Assembly (NCBI GenBank): GCA_035653595.1
Contig: DASRBO010000036.1
Span: 1-34,860, forward strand
DNA: 34,860 nt
Reading direction: 5' to 3'
From: DASRBO01 sp035653595
GTDB lineage: Bacteria; Actinomycetota; Acidimicrobiia; Acidimicrobiales; JAJPHE01
Made by a program: the position numbers and the translations under genes. Positions 22,397 to 32,495 of this stretch are shown here, piece by piece; the first letter of the stretch is position 1, and every line of letters starts with the position of its first letter. The notes under the pieces are model-generated. The model was not told the DNA's origin. It ran no database searches and was given only the letters and a program-made list of their open reading frames with translations.

Positions 22397-24360
22397 CTCT
22401 CCCGCCAGGCGATGATCCGCCTGGTTCGGTCGACCGCCTGGGACGGTGAACGCGAGATGTGCGAGCCGCCCGGGTAGCGGACCAGCTCAACGGTCTTGTC
22501 CAGCAGCTTGAGGGCGGTGTACAGCTCCTCTCCCTGTCCGATGGGGCAGCGCAGGTCACCGTCCCAGTGCTGGATCAGCACCGGGGTGGTGGCGTTGGGC
22601 AGGTAGGTGAGAGGCGAGCGCTTCTGGTACTCGTCGGCCCGGTCCCACGGCAGTCCTCCCATGGCGTTGACCACGAAGCCGGGGATGTCGCAGGTACCGA
22701 GCATGGAGAGCTGGTCGATCACCGGCGCTCCCACCACGGCCGCCCGGAAGCGGCTGGTGTGGCCGACGACCCAGGTGGTCATGAAGCCGCCGTAGGAGTA
22801 GCCGCCCACGGTCAGGCGCTCGGGGTCGGCGATCCCCCGGCTCACCACGTCGTCCACGCAGGCCATGAGATCGTCGTAGTCACCGCCGCCCCAGTCCCCC
22901 ACACACCCCGAGGTGAAGTCCTGCCCGTAGCTGGCGCTCCCCCGGGGATTGGGGAGCAGCACGGCGCAGCCGGAGGCGGCCAGGGCCTGGACATGGGCCA
23001 GCCCGGCTCCGATGGGGTGGAAGCCGTGCGGCCCGCCGTGGATCTCGAGATGGACGGGAAGCCCCCGTCCCCGCCGACCAGGCGGATAGACGAGGAAGTA
23101 CTCGACGGTGGTGCCGTCGGCCACGACGAGCTGGCGCCTTTCCATCTGGCCCAGCCGGACGGTCGAGCGGAACTCGTCGTTGGCCGCGCTGAGACGCAGC
23201 GGGGCTGCCGCTGACGGGTTGGCCCGACGGCCGCCGCCGGCGACGGACGCCACGAAGATCTCGCTCGGTTCGGTGACCGACACGAAGGAGTAGGCCATGC
23301 GCCGGCCGTCGGCACTGAGGGAGAAGCCCTCGACCTGGCCGTCGGGGTCGACCAGGGCGACCGACGGGCGGCGGCCCCCGGCGTCAAGGCGGAAGGCGGA
23401 GATGCGGCCCCGGTCGGCCGCCAGGGCGACGACGGTGTCGTCCCCGACCCAGGCGAAAGGTGCGGTGGGCAGTAGGGAGAAGCCGGTCGGGCGGTCGAGG
23501 TCGGACCCGATGGGGCTGACCTCGCCGCCGTCGACGCTGACCACCATGAGCTTCACGTCGCGGTCCCAGAACTCGTCTCCGTCCTCACCCCCGACGAAGG
23601 CCACCCTGGTCCCGTCGGGCGAGAAGCGGGGGAAGGCGGCTCGGCCCCGGCCCCGGGTCAGCCGGCGGGGCCGCCCCCTGCCGCGGCTGGGCACGACCCA
23701 GGCGTCGGACCGCATGAACCGGTCGTCGCGGCGGCGGTCACGATCGGACGAGAACACGATCGAGTCGCCGTCGGGCGACCACGCCGGCATGTCGTCGTCC
23801 CAGTCGCCATCGGTCACCTGCCTGACCTGCCCGGTGGCGACTTCGAGGACGAAGACGTGCCTGCGCCCCTCGAACCAGCCGATGTTGTCCTGGCGGGCGA
23901 AGAGCCCCCGCACCACCCGGGGGGCCGACCGCTCGGTGGGGGACCGGTCCCTTGCCGGCGGGGGGGCGCCGACCGGGGACACGAAGGCCACCGCCGTCCC
24001 GTCCGGGGACCAGGACGGTTGGCTCACCCCGGCCGGCAGATCAGTCACCTTGCCGGGCACGCCGCCGTCGAGGGGCGCCAGGTGGAGCTGGGGCGGAGCG
24101 TCTTCCCCGGCGGACAGGTAGGCCAGCCAGCGCCCGTCCGGTGACCAACGGGGACCACCGTCGCGGGGGCCGGGGCTGAACTGGCGGGCAGGGCCCGACC
24201 CGTCGGAGGGGGCCACCCAGATGGAGGAGGCGGGGCGGTCGGTCTCGCCGTCCATGACGGTCTCCACCCAGGCCACCCTGCTCCCGTCGGGAGACAGCTG
24301 GGGATCCCCCGTCGATCGCAGCAGGTAGAGGTCCTCGGGAGCCATCGCCCTGGTCGCCAT
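22372..24360 (-). CDS. S9 family peptidase (prolyl oligopeptidase / acylaminoacyl-peptidase type)
   Basis: A 662-residue two-domain serine peptidase. The N-terminal part (to about 400) is a beta-propeller with repeated WSPDG and FSPDG motifs, as in TolB-like blades. The C-terminal alpha/beta hydrolase domain has the nucleophile elbow GGYSYGGF (Ser522), WDGDLRCP (Asp602) and GGSHISRSP (His634). EIHGGPHGF and NPRGSASYGQDF are typical of acylaminoacyl peptidases. ATG 24358-24360 is chosen because GAGGAGG is well placed upstream; a longer frame to 24456 lacks support. No signal peptide is seen, so it probably works on short peptides in the cytoplasm. Confidence 0.92.
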   Translation of the reverse strand: MATRAMAPEDLYLLRSTGDPQLSPDGSRVAWVETVMDGETDRPASSIWVAPSDGSGPARQFSPGPRDGGPRWSPDGRWLAYLSAGEDAPPQLHLAPLDGGVPGKVTDLPAGVSQPSWSPDGTAVAFVSPVGAPPPARDRSPTERSAPRVVRGLFARQDNIGWFEGRRHVFVLEVATGQVRQVTDGDWDDDMPAWSPDGDSIVFSSDRDRRRDDRFMRSDAWVVPSRGRGRPRRLTRGRGRAAFPRFSPDGTRVAFVGGEDGDEFWDRDVKLMVVSVDGGEVSPIGSDLDRPTGFSLLPTAPFAWVGDDTVVALAADRGRISAFRLDAGGRRPSVALVDPDGQVEGFSLSADGRRMAYSFVSVTEPSEIFVASVAGGGRRANPSAAAPLRLSAANDEFRSTVRLGQMERRQLVVADGTTVEYFLVYPPGRRGRGLPVHLEIHGGPHGFHPIGAGLAHVQALAASGCAVLLPNPRGSASYGQDFTSGCVGDWGGGDYDDLMACVDDVVSRGIADPERLTVGGYSYGGFMTTWVVGHTSRFRAAVVGAPVIDQLSMLGTCDIPGFVVNAMGGLPWDRADEYQKRSPLTYLPNATTPVLIQHWDGDLRCPIGQGEELYTALKLLDKTVELVRYPGGSHISRSPSQAVDRTRRIIAWRERWGAGQRR

Positions 24361-24511
24361 TCCGCCTCCTCGCTGCTCGCTCAAGGCATCCTGGCAGACG
24401 CAGGCCGCAGCGACCGCAGGGGCACCGGCCGGCCCCCTGATCGCCTCGACCGACATCGGCGCGGGTCAGCCCGGAGCGCAGCGGGCCCACCCGGTCGCCT
24501 CGTCGGCCGGG

Positions 24512-25882
24512 TCAGGGCAGGTGCACCACCACCGGGCGGTGGGCGGGCTCGTCGGCCGAGCCCAGGTGGCTTCCCCAGACCGCCACCACCACGAGCTGCA
24601 GGCCGGCGGCGGCGATGAAGACGAACCGCAGGCTCGTCACCGAGGCCAGGAAGCCTCCGGCGGCAGCGCCCACCGACATCGACCCGAAGATGCACAGCCG
24701 CACGACGTTGCCGACCCGGCCCAGCAGGTGGCGGGGGATGAGCCGCTGGCGGGCGGCGATCCCGACGCTGTTGCCGGCCAGGACCGCTCCCGCCTCGAGG
24801 CCCAGGGCGGCGGCGGCGACCGGTATGGCGGTGGTGGTGCCGGCGACCAGATATCCCGCCGCCGCCAGCAGCCCGGCCAGCACCAGCACCCGGCGCACGG
24901 GAAGCCGGTCTCCCCAGCGGGCCCCGATGCCGCCGCCGATCACCCCGCCGACGGCGACCGCCGCCAGGAAGAGGCCGTAGCCGATGCGGGAAAGGTGCAG
25001 GTCGCGGCTGGCCCACAGGGCCATGACCCCGAACACGGCTGCCTGGCAGAAGGCCAGACCGGCCACATAGACCGACAGGCTTCGCACCGGCCCCGAGGCC
25101 CTGAACCAGCGCATTCCCTGGCGGAGCTCGGCCGACAGCGACCGCCGGCGAGGTGTGGGGGACGGGCTCGCCCCGCTGCCGGAGTTGGCGGCCATCGGCG
25201 CCACTCCCAGGCCCTTGGGCAGGACGGTGGCCAGCAGCAGCCCGGACACGGCGAAGCTGAACCCGTCGACCACCAGGGGCAGGCTCAGGGCGACGGCGGC
25301 CAGCACGCCGCCGATGGCCGGCCCCGTCAGGCCCTCGCCGCTGCGGCGGGTGGCCTGCAGGTATCCGTTGGCCCGGCCCAGGTCCTCGCTGTCCACCAGC
25401 TCGGGGGTCAGGGCCCCGCCGGCGGCGCTGAAGGTGGTGTCGGCGCAGCCCACGAGGAAGGCGGTGGCGTAGAGGCAGGCGAGGGGATGGAAGTGGGCCG
25501 CCACCCCGGCGGCCAGGGCGCCGAAGAGGGCCGTTCGCACGGCCTCGGCCGCCACCACCAGGCGCCTCCTGTCGGCCAGGTCGGCCAGGAGGCCAGTGAA
25601 GGGAGCGACGACCAGCCACGGCAGGCGCTGCATGACCGCCACCAGGGCGACGAGGCGGGCATCGCCGGTCAGGCTGACCGCAAGCAACGGGAGGGCCACC
25701 AGGGCGGCGCCATCCCCGACGGCGGACACGGTGGTCGCCGACCACAGGCCCCAGAACGGACGACCCAGCCGGTGCCGCCGATCGCTCCGCCTGACGGAGA
25801 GTCCTACCTCGGCGGTTGCGAGCATCTGAGCTGTCTCCCTGCCGCCCGCTCCGGCGGCTCCCCCAACTGTGAGCTGTTGCAT
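24512..25882 (-). CDS. Major facilitator superfamily transporter
   Basis: A 456-residue transporter with about twelve hydrophobic segments. GLLADLADRRR is the MFS motif A between helices 2 and 3. GPAIGGVLAA and SMSVGAAAGGFLAS are further typical Gly-rich helices. The layout (WSATTVSAVGDGAALVALPLLA at the start) resembles the enterobactin-exporter-like (MFS_3) group, commonly drug or siderophore exporters; the substrate is unknown. ATG 25880-25882 has GGAGAAG five bases upstream. An internal ATG at 25825 preceded by AGGGAGA is also possible and would remove 19 residues. Confidence 0.88.
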   Translation of the reverse strand: MQQLTVGGAAGAGGRETAQMLATAEVGLSVRRSDRRHRLGRPFWGLWSATTVSAVGDGAALVALPLLAVSLTGDARLVALVAVMQRLPWLVVAPFTGLLADLADRRRLVVAAEAVRTALFGALAAGVAAHFHPLACLYATAFLVGCADTTFSAAGGALTPELVDSEDLGRANGYLQATRRSGEGLTGPAIGGVLAAVALSLPLVVDGFSFAVSGLLLATVLPKGLGVAPMAANSGSGASPSPTPRRRSLSAELRQGMRWFRASGPVRSLSVYVAGLAFCQAAVFGVMALWASRDLHLSRIGYGLFLAAVAVGGVIGGGIGARWGDRLPVRRVLVLAGLLAAAGYLVAGTTTAIPVAAAALGLEAGAVLAGNSVGIAARQRLIPRHLLGRVGNVVRLCIFGSMSVGAAAGGFLASVTSLRFVFIAAAGLQLVVVAVWGSHLGSADEPAHRPVVVHLP

Positions 25883-25977
25883 CGGAACTTCTCCGGCGGT
25901 TTGCGCCGGTGGGACCGGAATTTCTTCTCAAGGTCCCGCCGGCGCCCGCCGACAACGGTCAGAACGGTTTGAATCCC

Positions 25978-26006
25978 TCACCGAAGTCGGCCAGGACGTT
26001 CGGTGA
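25978..26006. promoter_or_regulatory. Inverted repeat, candidate operator
   Basis: TCACCGAA (25978-25985) and TTCGGTGA (25999-26006) are exact reverse complements separated by 13 bases. This arm length and centre spacing suit a dimeric repressor, possibly one controlling the divergent MFS exporter. No regulator gene is adjacent. Confidence 0.35.
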
Positions 26007-26093
26007 CGGTTGCCTGATCACTCCCACATGTTCTTAAGCACCGACATTGGCGGCGCACCTCCTCCCCATCTCTCGCTGTCTGAGCCCAACCGA

Positions 26094-26106
26094 TGACTGA
26101 GCGTGG
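26094..26106 (+). promoter_or_regulatory. BldD-box-like site upstream of the GGDEF-EAL gene
   Basis: TGACTGAGCGTGG matches seven of nine specified positions of the Streptomyces BldD box and ten of thirteen positions of the similar site upstream of the bldD homologue (3940-3952). In Streptomyces, BldD controls several genes for c-di-GMP enzymes. The match is too loose to stand alone. Confidence 0.22.
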
Positions 26107-26200
26107 TGATTGTTGGACCGGGGCAATCCGCCCGTCGAGGACTAAATGGCGAATGATGGCAATGCAGAGCGCGGGATTGGGCACCACGCACTAATAGGGC

Positions 26201-28975
26201 TTGGCCCGTTCGCCAACCCTCTCAACACGGACAGCGCTGACGGCAGTGCGTAGGGCGGGAACGGGTGGGGCGACTCGCCCGAACGGCGATGGAAGTCCCA
26301 ATGGTCCGAGCCGGCCTGACCACCACGGCGGTGGCACCCCTCAGGACCGGGCCACTCCGGCCGAAACACGCGGAGTGGTACACCGGCCACAGAGCCGGGC
26401 GGGGAGGTCGCCCAACAGCCCGGTCGTCGTGACGTTCGTCGGCGTGCTGGCGCTGGCGGCGGCGGCCTTCGCCCCGCCGGCCGCCGGCCTGCCGGTGGTC
26501 CACGCCCCCTTCCACCTCAACTGGATGCTGGCCGCCCTGATCATGGTGGGGGCCGACCTCATCCAGGTCCGCTTCGAGTTCCGCGACCAGAGTCACACCC
26601 TGAGCCTCATGGGCGTGGTGATCGTGGTGGCCCTCGTCTACTGCAGCCCGGCCGGGTTCCTGCTTGGGCGGGCCAGCGCCACCATCGCCTCGATGGGGCT
26701 GCGCCGGCGCCAGGCGCCGGTGAAGCTGGTGTTCAACCTGGCCCAGCAGGTGCTGAGGGCCTGTTGCGCCATCGTCGTGTTCCACGCCAGTCTCGGCGGA
26801 GCGAGCCCCACCAGCGGTCGCGGTTGGCTGGCGCTGCTGGCGGCCACCACCGCCGCCCAGGCGGTCGGGGACGCCGCCATCGTCGGGGTGATCTGGCTGA
26901 CAGCCGGACGGCCCAACCGGTCCATGATGGGCGAGCTGGCGGTGGCCGGCCCGGCCCTGCTGCTGACCTCCACCGGCCTGGGCCTGATCTCGGTCGGGGT
27001 GCTCTGGGTCAACCGGTGGGGCGCCGTGCTCCTCGTCCTGCTGGTGGTCATCGCCGCCGGCGTTCACCGGCTCTACCACCGGCTGCGGCGCCGGTACGCC
27101 AACCTCGAGCTGCTGTACAGCTTCACCGAGGAGCTGGCCACGGTCATGCCCAGCCAGGCGCTGCTGGAGCTGGTGGCCAGGCGCACGGCCGAGGTGCTGC
27201 GGGCCCGCCGGTGCTGGCTCACCCTGGACACGGGCGACGGTTGGTGCCGGCTGAGCTACGACGAGGGCGGCACGCGCTGCGAGGAGGCCGACCTCGACGA
27301 CCTCGAGTCAGCCGTGCTGCAACGGCGGTCGGGGATAGCGGTGCTGGCCCGACCAGCGAGCCGCGGCTGGAGGGCGGCCTGGATGAGCCTGGGGGCCAGG
27401 GCGGCCGGCTCCCAGCGGGAGGTCGAGCCCGTCCTCGCCGGGGCCAAGGACGCCATGGCCGTCCCGATCCGGGGGGACGATGGTTTCGTGGGGACCCTGG
27501 TGGCGGCCGACCGGGTGGGCGACAACACCACCTTCGACCAGGCCGAGCTCCGGCTGCTTGAGGCCCTGGCGGGAGCGGCGGGGATGGCCATCAGCCGCAC
27601 CGAGCTGGTCGAGCAGCTGCGGGCCGAGGCCACCCACAAGCAGCACCGGGCCACCCATGACCGGCTCACCGAGCTGGCCAACCGCGACATGTTCACCGAG
27701 GCCCTCGGCGAGCGGTTGGGCCAGTCCGACCCCCGTTTCGCCGTCCTGCTCATGGACCTGGACCTGTTCAAGGAGATCAACGACACCCTGGGCCACGACG
27801 TCGGCGACACCGTCCTCATCAGGACCGGTGAGCGGCTGGCGGCCGCAGCGGGCGAGGACTGCCTGGTGGCCCGGCTCGGCGGCGACGAGTTCGCCGTGCT
27901 GGCCCCGGCCGGCGCCAACGGCGACAGCCTGGTCCTCGCCGAGCTGCTGCGGGAGACGGTGGGCCAGCCCCTCGACGTGCAGGGGATGTCCCTGCGGGTG
28001 GAGGCCAGCGTGGGCATCGCCGCCTGCCCCGAGCACGGCGCTGTGGTCAGCCTCTTGATGCAGCGGGCCGAGGTGGCCATGTACGCCGCCAAGCAGCGCC
28101 GGGCCGGGGTCGCCCTCTACGCCGCTCCGGACGACCCCTACAGCCCCCGCCGCCTGGCCCTGCTGGGCGAGCTGCGGGCAGCGATAGCGGAGGGCCAGCT
28201 GGAGCTCGTCTACCAGCCCAAGGCGGAGATGGGCAGCCGCCGGGCCGGAAGCGTGGAGGCTCTGCTGCGCTGGAACCACCCGTTGTACGGGACGGTGTTC
28301 CCGGACGAGTTCGTCCCCGCCGCCGAGCACTCGGGCCTGATCGACCCGCTCACCATGTGGGTCATCCGCACCGCCCTGGCCCAGCAGGCCCGCTGGCACG
28401 GCACCGGTCTCGACCTGGCGGTGGCGGTGAACATCTCCACCCGCAACCTGGCCGATCCCGCCTTCGCCGAGCGGGTCGCCGAATGCCTCCGCTCCAGTGG
28501 CGCCGATCCGACCGGGCTGACCCTCGAGATCACCGAGACGGCGGCCATGGCCGACTCCACCCGGAGCGCCGAGCAGCTGGAGCATCTGGCCGAGCTCGGG
28601 GTCCGCCTGTCGGTGGACGACTTCGGCACCGGGTACTCGTCCCTGTCGCGGCTGGGAAGCCTGCCGGTGCACGAGCTCAAGCTGGACAAGTCCCTGGTCA
28701 TCGACATGCCGGCGGCCCCCGACCGCCAGGCCATCGTCAAGGCCAGCATCGATCTCGCCCACAGCCTCGGCCTGGCCGTGGTGGCCGAGGGGGTGGAGGA
28801 CCAGCTGACCTGGGGCCGCCTGCAGCGGATGGGCTGCGACGCCGCTCAGGGCTACTTCCTGGCCCGGCCCATGGCGGCCGGTCTCATTCCTGACTGGATC
28901 CAGGCCTGGAACTGCCCCGTCCCCGAAAACGTGCATCCGTTGTCCGAGCGCCGGGGGTCCGCCGCTCCGGCCTGA
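26201..28975 (+). CDS. Membrane GAF-GGDEF-EAL protein (c-di-GMP synthase/hydrolase)
   Basis: A 924-residue protein from the TTG at 26201. After a polar N-terminus come about eight hydrophobic segments (about 75-290), a GAF-like domain (about 300-460), a GGDEF domain and an EAL domain. The synthase motif LGGDEF lies near 560 and is intact. No RxxD inhibitory site is visible before it. The hydrolase motif EALLRWNHP (near 685) and the downstream NIS, EITET, DDFGTGYSSL, KLDKS and AEGVE motifs are complete. Either activity, or both, is possible. The start is uncertain: GTGs at 26246, 26375 and 26429 would trim the disordered leader. Its product is the ligand expected for the BldD homologue in this window; a direct link is inference. 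Confidence 0.92.
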   Translation: MARSPTLSTRTALTAVRRAGTGGATRPNGDGSPNGPSRPDHHGGGTPQDRATPAETRGVVHRPQSRAGRSPNSPVVVTFVGVLALAAAAFAPPAAGLPVVHAPFHLNWMLAALIMVGADLIQVRFEFRDQSHTLSLMGVVIVVALVYCSPAGFLLGRASATIASMGLRRRQAPVKLVFNLAQQVLRACCAIVVFHASLGGASPTSGRGWLALLAATTAAQAVGDAAIVGVIWLTAGRPNRSMMGELAVAGPALLLTSTGLGLISVGVLWVNRWGAVLLVLLVVIAAGVHRLYHRLRRRYANLELLYSFTEELATVMPSQALLELVARRTAEVLRARRCWLTLDTGDGWCRLSYDEGGTRCEEADLDDLESAVLQRRSGIAVLARPASRGWRAAWMSLGARAAGSQREVEPVLAGAKDAMAVPIRGDDGFVGTLVAADRVGDNTTFDQAELRLLEALAGAAGMAISRTELVEQLRAEATHKQHRATHDRLTELANRDMFTEALGERLGQSDPRFAVLLMDLDLFKEINDTLGHDVGDTVLIRTGERLAAAAGEDCLVARLGGDEFAVLAPAGANGDSLVLAELLRETVGQPLDVQGMSLRVEASVGIAACPEHGAVVSLLMQRAEVAMYAAKQRRAGVALYAAPDDPYSPRRLALLGELRAAIAEGQLELVYQPKAEMGSRRAGSVEALLRWNHPLYGTVFPDEFVPAAEHSGLIDPLTMWVIRTALAQQARWHGTGLDLAVAVNISTRNLADPAFAERVAECLRSSGADPTGLTLEITETAAMADSTRSAEQLEHLAELGVRLSVDDFGTGYSSLSRLGSLPVHELKLDKSLVIDMPAAPDRQAIVKASIDLAHSLGLAVVAEGVEDQLTWGRLQRMGCDAAQGYFLARPMAAGLIPDWIQAWNCPVPENVHPLSERRGSAAPA

Positions 28976-29047
28976 TGCCGGCCCTGGGGGCGGGCCGGAT
29001 GCGCCCGCCCGGACCTGGTGGGCCCGACACGGTCCACAATGGGGAGC

Positions 29048-29593
29048 ATGCGGCTGGGGATCGCCCACCACCTGGGCTGGGCGGTGGCGGTCACCGCATC
29101 GGAGGGCCACCACGTGGTCGATCGGCGCCGCATCGAGCTGATAGAGCCGGGCATGCCGGCCGCCCCTGTCGAGCACGAGGTGCAGGCCCTCGACGACGCC
29201 GGCGCCGCCGCCCTGGTGGCGAAGGTGCGGGCCTCGGTCGTGCGGGCGACCTCGGCCGCCCTGGCCGACCTCGCCGCCGCCCTGCCCGAGCCGGTGGTGT
29301 CGATGTCGCTGCGCTCGTGGCCTCCCGACTTCCCCGACGACATCGCCGCCCAGCGTCGGGCGCCCTTCGCCTCGAGGGCCGACTCGGTCATGTACCTCCA
29401 GGTGCTGGCCGAGCTGGGCCAGGAACGGGGCTGGGCCGTCCACCTCTACGACGCCTCGGCCGTGGAGGGCCAGGCGGCCCGCCTGCTGGGGGAGCGGGCG
29501 GCCGACGTGCTGCACGGCCCCCGGGCCCGGCTGGGGCCGCCCTGGACCAAGGACCATCGGATGGCGCTGGCCGCGACGGTGATGGCCGGATGA
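29048..29593 (+). CDS. Conserved hypothetical protein
   Basis: A 181-residue soluble protein starting MRLGIAHHLGWAVAV. It has an acidic, helix-rich middle and ends with GPRARLGPPWTKDHRMALAATVMAG. No signal peptide or membrane helix is seen and I recognise no domain. The ATG at 29048 follows GGGGAG very closely; ATG 29039 is an alternative. It lies between the GGDEF-EAL gene and the opposing pyruvate kinase gene. Codon use is like that of its neighbours, which supports a real gene. Confidence 0.7.
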   Translation: MRLGIAHHLGWAVAVTASEGHHVVDRRRIELIEPGMPAAPVEHEVQALDDAGAAALVAKVRASVVRATSAALADLAAALPEPVVSMSLRSWPPDFPDDIAAQRRAPFASRADSVMYLQVLAELGQERGWAVHLYDASAVEGQAARLLGERAADVLHGPRARLGPPWTKDHRMALAATVMAG

Positions 29594-29629
29594 CGTCGAG
29601 CCCGGCCCCCTGAGGTCCGGCGGGCGAGC

Positions 29630-31126
<1,497 letters not shown>

Positions 31127-31316
31127 GCCCCCAGCATGGCCCGCCCCGTCGGCGGGCGCCGAACCGGGCGAACGGCGGCCGGTGCCGGTACGAAACGGTC
31201 GAACGGTCGGCAACTGCCCGGGCACCGGCGCCCGCCGTCGAGTCACCCCGTGCATTCCGGGGCCGGAGCAGGCAGACTGGCGGGGCTGGGGCCTCGGTTC
31301 GGACGGAGGTCCCCCT

Positions 31317-31595
31317 TTGAAGAGGTCGGAGCTGTGGTTGGGCCCGCAGCTCGCCGGCGACGATTCCGCCGGCGGGTTGGTCGACCGTGTGCTCCTCGCC
31401 TGGGACATTCCCGGCGACGCCGCCGAAAAGGTGCGGGCCCAGCTGCTCGAACGGATGGCCAAGCTGGTGGCCATCACCAAAGGCTCCGGCTGGTGCCTGC
31501 ACGTCAGCTTCGCCGTGGCCGAGCTGGGGGATCCGGGCGTCGAGGTCAGGACCGAGCTGGTGTGCGTCCCCTCCAGTCTGGGTCCGGGCGTCTGA
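31317..31595 (+). CDS. Small hypothetical protein (TTG start)
   Basis: A 92-residue protein, MKRSELWLGPQLAGDD, then a helical region (VRAQLLERMAKLVAITK) and a short beta-like end (WCLHVSFAVAELG, VRTELVCVPSS). GGAGGT at 31305-31310, six bases before the TTG, is the main support for the start. No family is recognised and there is no membrane segment. A 24-base gap separates it from the DUF2127 gene, with which it may share a transcript. Confidence 0.65.
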   Translation: MKRSELWLGPQLAGDDSAGGLVDRVLLAWDIPGDAAEKVRAQLLERMAKLVAITKGSGWCLHVSFAVAELGDPGVEVRTELVCVPSSLGPGV

Positions 31596-31619
31596 CCGAA
31601 GTTGTGACAGCATCCTCGG

Positions 31620-32453
31620 GTGGCGAGGAGGCGGCGGGGCTGGGAGCTGGTCACCTGCGGGATGAGCGGCCACGTCCTGGTCGGGCTGGACGCCGCCCAG
31701 GTCGGGCCGGAGGACTCGATCGTGGTCAGGCCCGATCCCTCGGGGCGGTTCCGCTGGCACCGCTGCCTGCGCTGCGACGCCTGGCACCCCGAGCCGGTGC
31801 CGCAGCAGCCGGCCCGTGAGCGCCTGCCCGAGCTGACCTCCATCGAGGTTCCCCTCCGCGGCCGGCCGCTGCGCGACCGCTGGGTGCTGCGCCTCATCGC
31901 CGTCGACCGCCTGGTCCACGTGGTGATCCTGACGGCGCTGGCGGTGGCCATCTTCGTGGTGGCCGGAAACCAGCACACCCTGCAGCGCGACTTCAACCGG
32001 ATCGTCGACGCCCTGCAGGCCGCCGGCGGCGGTCCGGTGTCCCACAACGGGGTGCTGGGCAAGCTGCGCAGCGTCTTCCGGATCACGCCCACCCACCTGC
32101 GGGAGGCCGGTGCCGTGGTCATCGCCTACGGCGCCCTGGAGACGGCGGAAATGGTCGGGCTGTGGTTCACCAAGCGGTGGGCCGAGTACCTCACCTTCCT
32201 CGCCACCCTGGCGCTGGTCCCCTTCGAGCTCTACGAGATAGCCGGCAAGGCCAGCGCCCTCAAGATCATCACCCTGGTGATCAACCTGGTCATCGTGGCC
32301 TACCTCCTGCTGGCCAAGCGGTTGTTCGGTCTGCGGGGCGGGGGCCGGGCCGAGCACCGGATCCGCGAAGAGGACAGTGGCTGGCCCGCCCTGGTGCGGG
32401 CCACGGAGTGGCTGGACGAGGCGGCGCCGACCGCTGTCCCCGAGCCGACCTGA
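31620..32453 (+). CDS. DUF2127 family membrane protein with Cys-containing N-terminus
   Basis: A 277-residue protein. The first 75 residues are soluble and include WHRCLRCDAWH, a short CxxC knuckle. From about 95 to 240 there are four hydrophobic segments with IAYGALETAEMVGLWFTKRWAEYLTF and LVPFELYEIAG, the recognisable DUF2127 pattern. The function of the family is unknown. The GTG at 31620 has no clear ribosome binding site. A perfect hairpin follows the stop. Confidence 0.82.
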   Translation: MARRRRGWELVTCGMSGHVLVGLDAAQVGPEDSIVVRPDPSGRFRWHRCLRCDAWHPEPVPQQPARERLPELTSIEVPLRGRPLRDRWVLRLIAVDRLVHVVILTALAVAIFVVAGNQHTLQRDFNRIVDALQAAGGGPVSHNGVLGKLRSVFRITPTHLREAGAVVIAYGALETAEMVGLWFTKRWAEYLTFLATLALVPFELYEIAGKASALKIITLVINLVIVAYLLLAKRLFGLRGGGRAEHRIREEDSGWPALVRATEWLDEAAPTAVPEPT

Positions 32454-32457
32454 TCGG

Positions 32458-32474
32458 GGCCCGGGCGCCGGGCC
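32458..32474. terminator. Hairpin at a convergent gene junction, possible bidirectional terminator
   Basis: GGCCCGG, GCG and CCGGGCC form a perfect 7-bp stem with a three-base loop, between the DUF2127 gene (stop 32453) and the opposing dehalogenase gene (stop 32496). No T tract accompanies it, as at 20101-20120. Confidence 0.5.
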
Positions 32475-32495
32475 GGTCGGAACGAGCAGGTCCGG

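Larger units (their letters stand above)
25883..26200. other. Divergent intergenic region (318 bases), comparatively AT-rich
   Basis: This gap lies between the MFS gene (minus) and the GGDEF-EAL gene (plus) and should hold both promoters. It contains an 8-bp inverted repeat TCACCGAA...TTCGGTGA (25978-26006), two AACGGT direct repeats near 25954-25969, and a BldD-box-like site at 26094-26106. A minus-strand frame at 25978-26187 has no ribosome binding site and unlikely composition and is not called. I looked for c-di-GMP (GEMM) riboswitch cores and saw none. Confidence 0.6.

Noticed and set aside
25978..26187. 69-codon minus-strand frame in the intergenic gap
   Set aside because: No ribosome binding site, no recognisable features, and it lies in a likely promoter region.
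25883..26200. c-di-GMP riboswitch before the GGDEF-EAL gene
   Set aside because: The conserved GEMM core sequences could not be found by eye.
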